The translations under genes and the position numbers were made by a program. 6,647 nt of DNA, taken from Clostridia bacterium. GTDB taxonomy: Bacteria > Bacillota > Clostridia > UMGS1810. Numbering within the stretch: position 1 is the stretch's first letter; each line of letters starts with the position of its first letter. The stretch is taken from positions 1-6,647 of the forward strand of contig JAFVSB010000062.1 in assembly GCA_017503945.1 (NCBI GenBank). The letters run 5' to 3'. Positions 4,859 to 6,647 of this stretch are shown piece by piece. The notes below the pieces were generated by a model that saw only the letters and a list, made by a program, of their open reading frames with translations, ran no database searches and was not told the DNA's origin.

Positions 4859-4883
4859 AGAATATAAGCGAGAGGAAACGACA

Positions 4884-6410
4884 ATGACCTTAAAAGAAAT
4901 GATTCACAACACTTGTGTGAAATTTGCTGATCGCAAGGCATTTATGCTCAAAGAGAACAAAAAGATTTATTCTCTGACCTTTGCAGAGTTTGAAAAGAGG
5001 GTAATTCGTTTGTCAAACGGATTTGCCGCGATGGGACTTTCGGGCTCGAGAGTGATAGTGAGCAGCCGCAACTCATATGAGTGGGTTTTGTCGGCTGTGG
5101 CAGCAATATATGCAGGCTGTGTGATAGTGCCGCTTGATGCATCACTTCCCGTTGAGGAATACACCCGCATTGTAGAGCGAAGCGGTGCTAAGGCAATCTT
5201 TTTTGCCAAAGATATCGAAGAAAAATGCGCCTGCCAGAGTGTTGAGCACAAGGTGTGCTACGATGCTCTTGAATCGCTTGAGAGCGATGTGGCATTTGAA
5301 GCACCGGTGGTTTCCAAAGACGAGCTTGCAGTGATTCTCTTCACTTCGGGCACCACCTCCAACTCCAAAGCGGTTTTGCTCTCTCATTATAACATAATGT
5401 CCAATGTGCTCTCACTGTGCCAGTGGGAAGATTTTCGCTGTGAAGATATCTACCTTGCTCTGCTGCCGTTTTTCCATGCATTTGGCATCGTAGGATTTTT
5501 TGTATATTTTTATAACGGTGCTTGCTCTTGCTTTTGCGAGGGGTTGCGCATCAAAAAAGCATTTACCGACTATCATGTCACCGCATTTGTGGCAGTGCCC
5601 CTTATTCTCGACAAAATGAAAGCCAACATCATGGCCCACATAGAAAAAACAGGCATGACCAAAAAATTCAACTTTGCACGCTCTCTGAGCCGTTTTCTTT
5701 TAAAGCTTGGCATCGATGTGCGTCGCAAGCTTTTTGCCACTGTGCACCAGTCGCTCGGAGGAGGCATCCGCATGATTATCACAGGTGCGGCAGCAATATC
5801 GCCCGAAACAGCCAATTTCTACAATGACATCGGTCTTTTGCTCATTCAGGGCTATGGTCTGAGCGAAACTTCACCCGTGCTCTCTGCCGAAAATCCCACT
5901 CACATGCGCCTTGGCTCGGTGGGCAAGGCAATTCCCGGTGTTGAAATCAAAATACATGAGCCCGATTCCAAGGGCATTGGCGAAATCATTGCCAAAGGCC
6001 CCAATATAATGCTTGGCTATATGGATGAAGAATCCCCCATTTATGACGGATGGTTCCACACAGGTGACATAGGCTACATAGATACAGACGGCTACCTCTT
6101 CATTTGCGGCAGAAAGAAAAATGTCATAGTGCTTCCAAACGGCGAAAATGTGTTTCCCGAAGAAACTGAGTCAAAGCTCAATGATATAAACGGTGTGCTC
6201 GAAAGCGTGGTTGTGATGACGGGCGAAAAGTCGGTCATTGGCGCAATAGTCGTGTATGACCCGGAGATTACCACCACTGCCTCTATCGACGAAGCAATAG
6301 CTGAGATAAACAAAACTCTTGTTGAGTTTAAAAGAATCCGCACAGTGGAATACAGAACCGAAGAATTCATTAAAACATCTACAGGCAAAATTAAAAGAAA
6401 TAAGATATAA
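4884..6410 (+). CDS. Long-chain fatty acid--CoA ligase (AMP-binding, ANL superfamily)
   Basis: 508-aa enzyme that activates a fatty acid with ATP to an acyl-AMP and passes it to CoA (or possibly an acyl carrier protein); cytosolic or membrane-associated. Visible core motifs are the P-loop TSGTTSNSKAVLLSH (154-168), GYGLSETSP (323-331), DGWFHTGD (388-395), GRKKN (409-413) with hinge region Arg410, and the C-terminal KTSTGKIKRNKI with catalytic Lys502. The block LGIDVRRKLF ... GGGIRMIITGAAAISPE (275-308) is typical of bacterial long-chain acyl-CoA synthetases. The P-loop departs from TSGTTGxPKG at Ser159, Ser161 and Ala163, while the key Ser/Thr residues and Lys162 remain. The start at 4884 has AGAGG 8 nt upstream, 25 bp after the editing-protein stop, so they share a promoter. 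No carrier-protein gene is next to it. The exact substrate cannot be read from the sequence. Confidence 0.9.
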   Translation: MTLKEMIHNTCVKFADRKAFMLKENKKIYSLTFAEFEKRVIRLSNGFAAMGLSGSRVIVSSRNSYEWVLSAVAAIYAGCVIVPLDASLPVEEYTRIVERSGAKAIFFAKDIEEKCACQSVEHKVCYDALESLESDVAFEAPVVSKDELAVILFTSGTTSNSKAVLLSHYNIMSNVLSLCQWEDFRCEDIYLALLPFFHAFGIVGFFVYFYNGACSCFCEGLRIKKAFTDYHVTAFVAVPLILDKMKANIMAHIEKTGMTKKFNFARSLSRFLLKLGIDVRRKLFATVHQSLGGGIRMIITGAAAISPETANFYNDIGLLLIQGYGLSETSPVLSAENPTHMRLGSVGKAIPGVEIKIHEPDSKGIGEIIAKGPNIMLGYMDEESPIYDGWFHTGDIGYIDTDGYLFICGRKKNVIVLPNGENVFPEETESKLNDINGVLESVVVMTGEKSVIGAIVVYDPEITTTASIDEAIAEINKTLVEFKRIRTVEYRTEEFIKTSTGKIKRNKI

Positions 6411-6414
6411 AACA

Positions 6415-6448
6415 AAAACGGAGCAATCATGCATGATTGCTCCGTTTT
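6415..6448. terminator. Bidirectional rho-independent terminator between convergent genes
   Basis: Perfect 34-bp palindrome: left arm AAAACGGAGCAATCATG (6415-6431), right arm CATGATTGCTCCGTTTT (6432-6448). With a TGCA loop the stem has 15 pairs. T-rich tails follow on both strands (TTTTGATATTTT rightward, TTTTTGTTTTA leftward), so it should end both the acyl-CoA ligase transcript and the convergent gene. It begins 4 bp after the ligase stop, and the minus-strand gene's stop codon is inside the stem. Confidence 0.9.
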
Positions 6449-6647
6449 GATATTTTCTCCACATTAAATCCGCCATTTTGAATATATAGCTTTTGCCCTC
6501 TCAGGCTCACATTGTGAGATAAGAATGATTTTTTTACATCGCACTCATATTCATCATACGAATTATTTATAATGATTCTTATTTTTTCATTTTTGTGCTC
6601 TCTTTCAAACACCATCACATCATCAGTGCGCACAAAGTGTATGCTGC
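6427..6647 (-). CDS. C-terminal end of a probable GH13 (alpha-amylase family) glycosidase, 5' part outside the window
   Basis: The last 72 or so residues of a gene that enters from the right edge and ends at TGA 6427-6429. The stretch VRTDDVMVFEREHKNEKIRI followed by IINNS is the pattern of the C-terminal beta-sandwich of GH13 enzymes such as neopullulanase or maltodextrin glucosidase (typically DDxVLAFxR ... E+hhVhhNxS). No catalytic residues are in the window, so this is a family-level guess from the C-terminal domain alone. The final residues KRSNHA are encoded by the terminator stem and are probably a functionless tail. Transcription is convergent with the acyl-CoA ligase. Confidence 0.6.
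   Translation of the reverse strand, partial: SIHFVRTDDVMVFEREHKNEKIRIIINNSYDEYECDVKKSFLSHNVSLRGQKLYIQNGGFNVEKISKRSNHA

Noticed and set aside
1..6647. tRNA, rRNA, CRISPR array, insertion sequence or riboswitch
   Set aside because: No cloverleaf-like sequence, regularly spaced repeats, transposase motifs or recognisable long structured leader was seen on reading both strands.

Overview
The window looks like a chromosomal segment of a low-to-mid-GC Gram-positive anaerobe, most likely an uncultured Clostridia/Oscillospirales-type Firmicute. The reasons are strong AGGAGG/GAGG ribosome-binding sites, near-consensus sigma-A promoters (TTGACA, 17 bp, TAAAAT or TATAAT), U-tailed hairpin terminators, TGA used as stop, and clostridial-looking versions of NadE, a DUF805 protein, an AlaX-like editing protein and a long-chain acyl-CoA ligase. 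The taxon is inferred from style, not shown.

Layout. (1) 1-620, minus strand: N-terminal two thirds (by length) of a cysteine desulfurase, running off the left edge, with its own promoter (659-687). (2) 702-2223: a compact regulatory island. A 212-aa HTH/S24-peptidase repressor (LexA/CI/HdiR type, with an apparent Cys-Gly self-cleavage site) is read leftward. A run of three small genes of 33, 115 and 78 aa is read rightward. Between them two divergent promoters have their -35 boxes in the two arms of one 28-bp inverted repeat, and another inverted repeat lies inside the rightward promoter. This is the architecture of a phage/ICE lysogeny switch or a damage-inducible module. The three small products are a one-helix hydrophobic peptide, a protein with two tandem CxxC...C-x3-C modules, and another Cys-rich protein; I cannot assign functions to them. 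(3) 2201-3531: NH3-dependent NAD+ synthetase (GTG start) with its promoter embedded in the end of the 78-aa gene, followed 3 bp later by a zinc-ribbon/DUF805 membrane protein; a terminator closes the unit. (4) 3633-6410: a strong promoter with a perfect 10-bp inverted repeat around the expected transcription start, then an AlaX-like Ala-tRNA editing protein and a long-chain acyl-CoA ligase in one operon. (5) 6415-6647: a symmetric bidirectional terminator whose stem also encodes the last residues of a convergent gene, probably the C-terminal end of a GH13-type glycosidase that runs off the right edge.

The housekeeping genes (sulfur transfer, NAD synthesis, tRNA proofreading, fatty acid activation) look ordinary. 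The part most worth attention is 702-2223: an apparently self-cleaving repressor controlling a small-protein operon with no visible integrase or structural phage genes, and with no terminator between that operon and nadE. I see no tRNA, rRNA, CRISPR array, insertion sequence or attachment site in the window.
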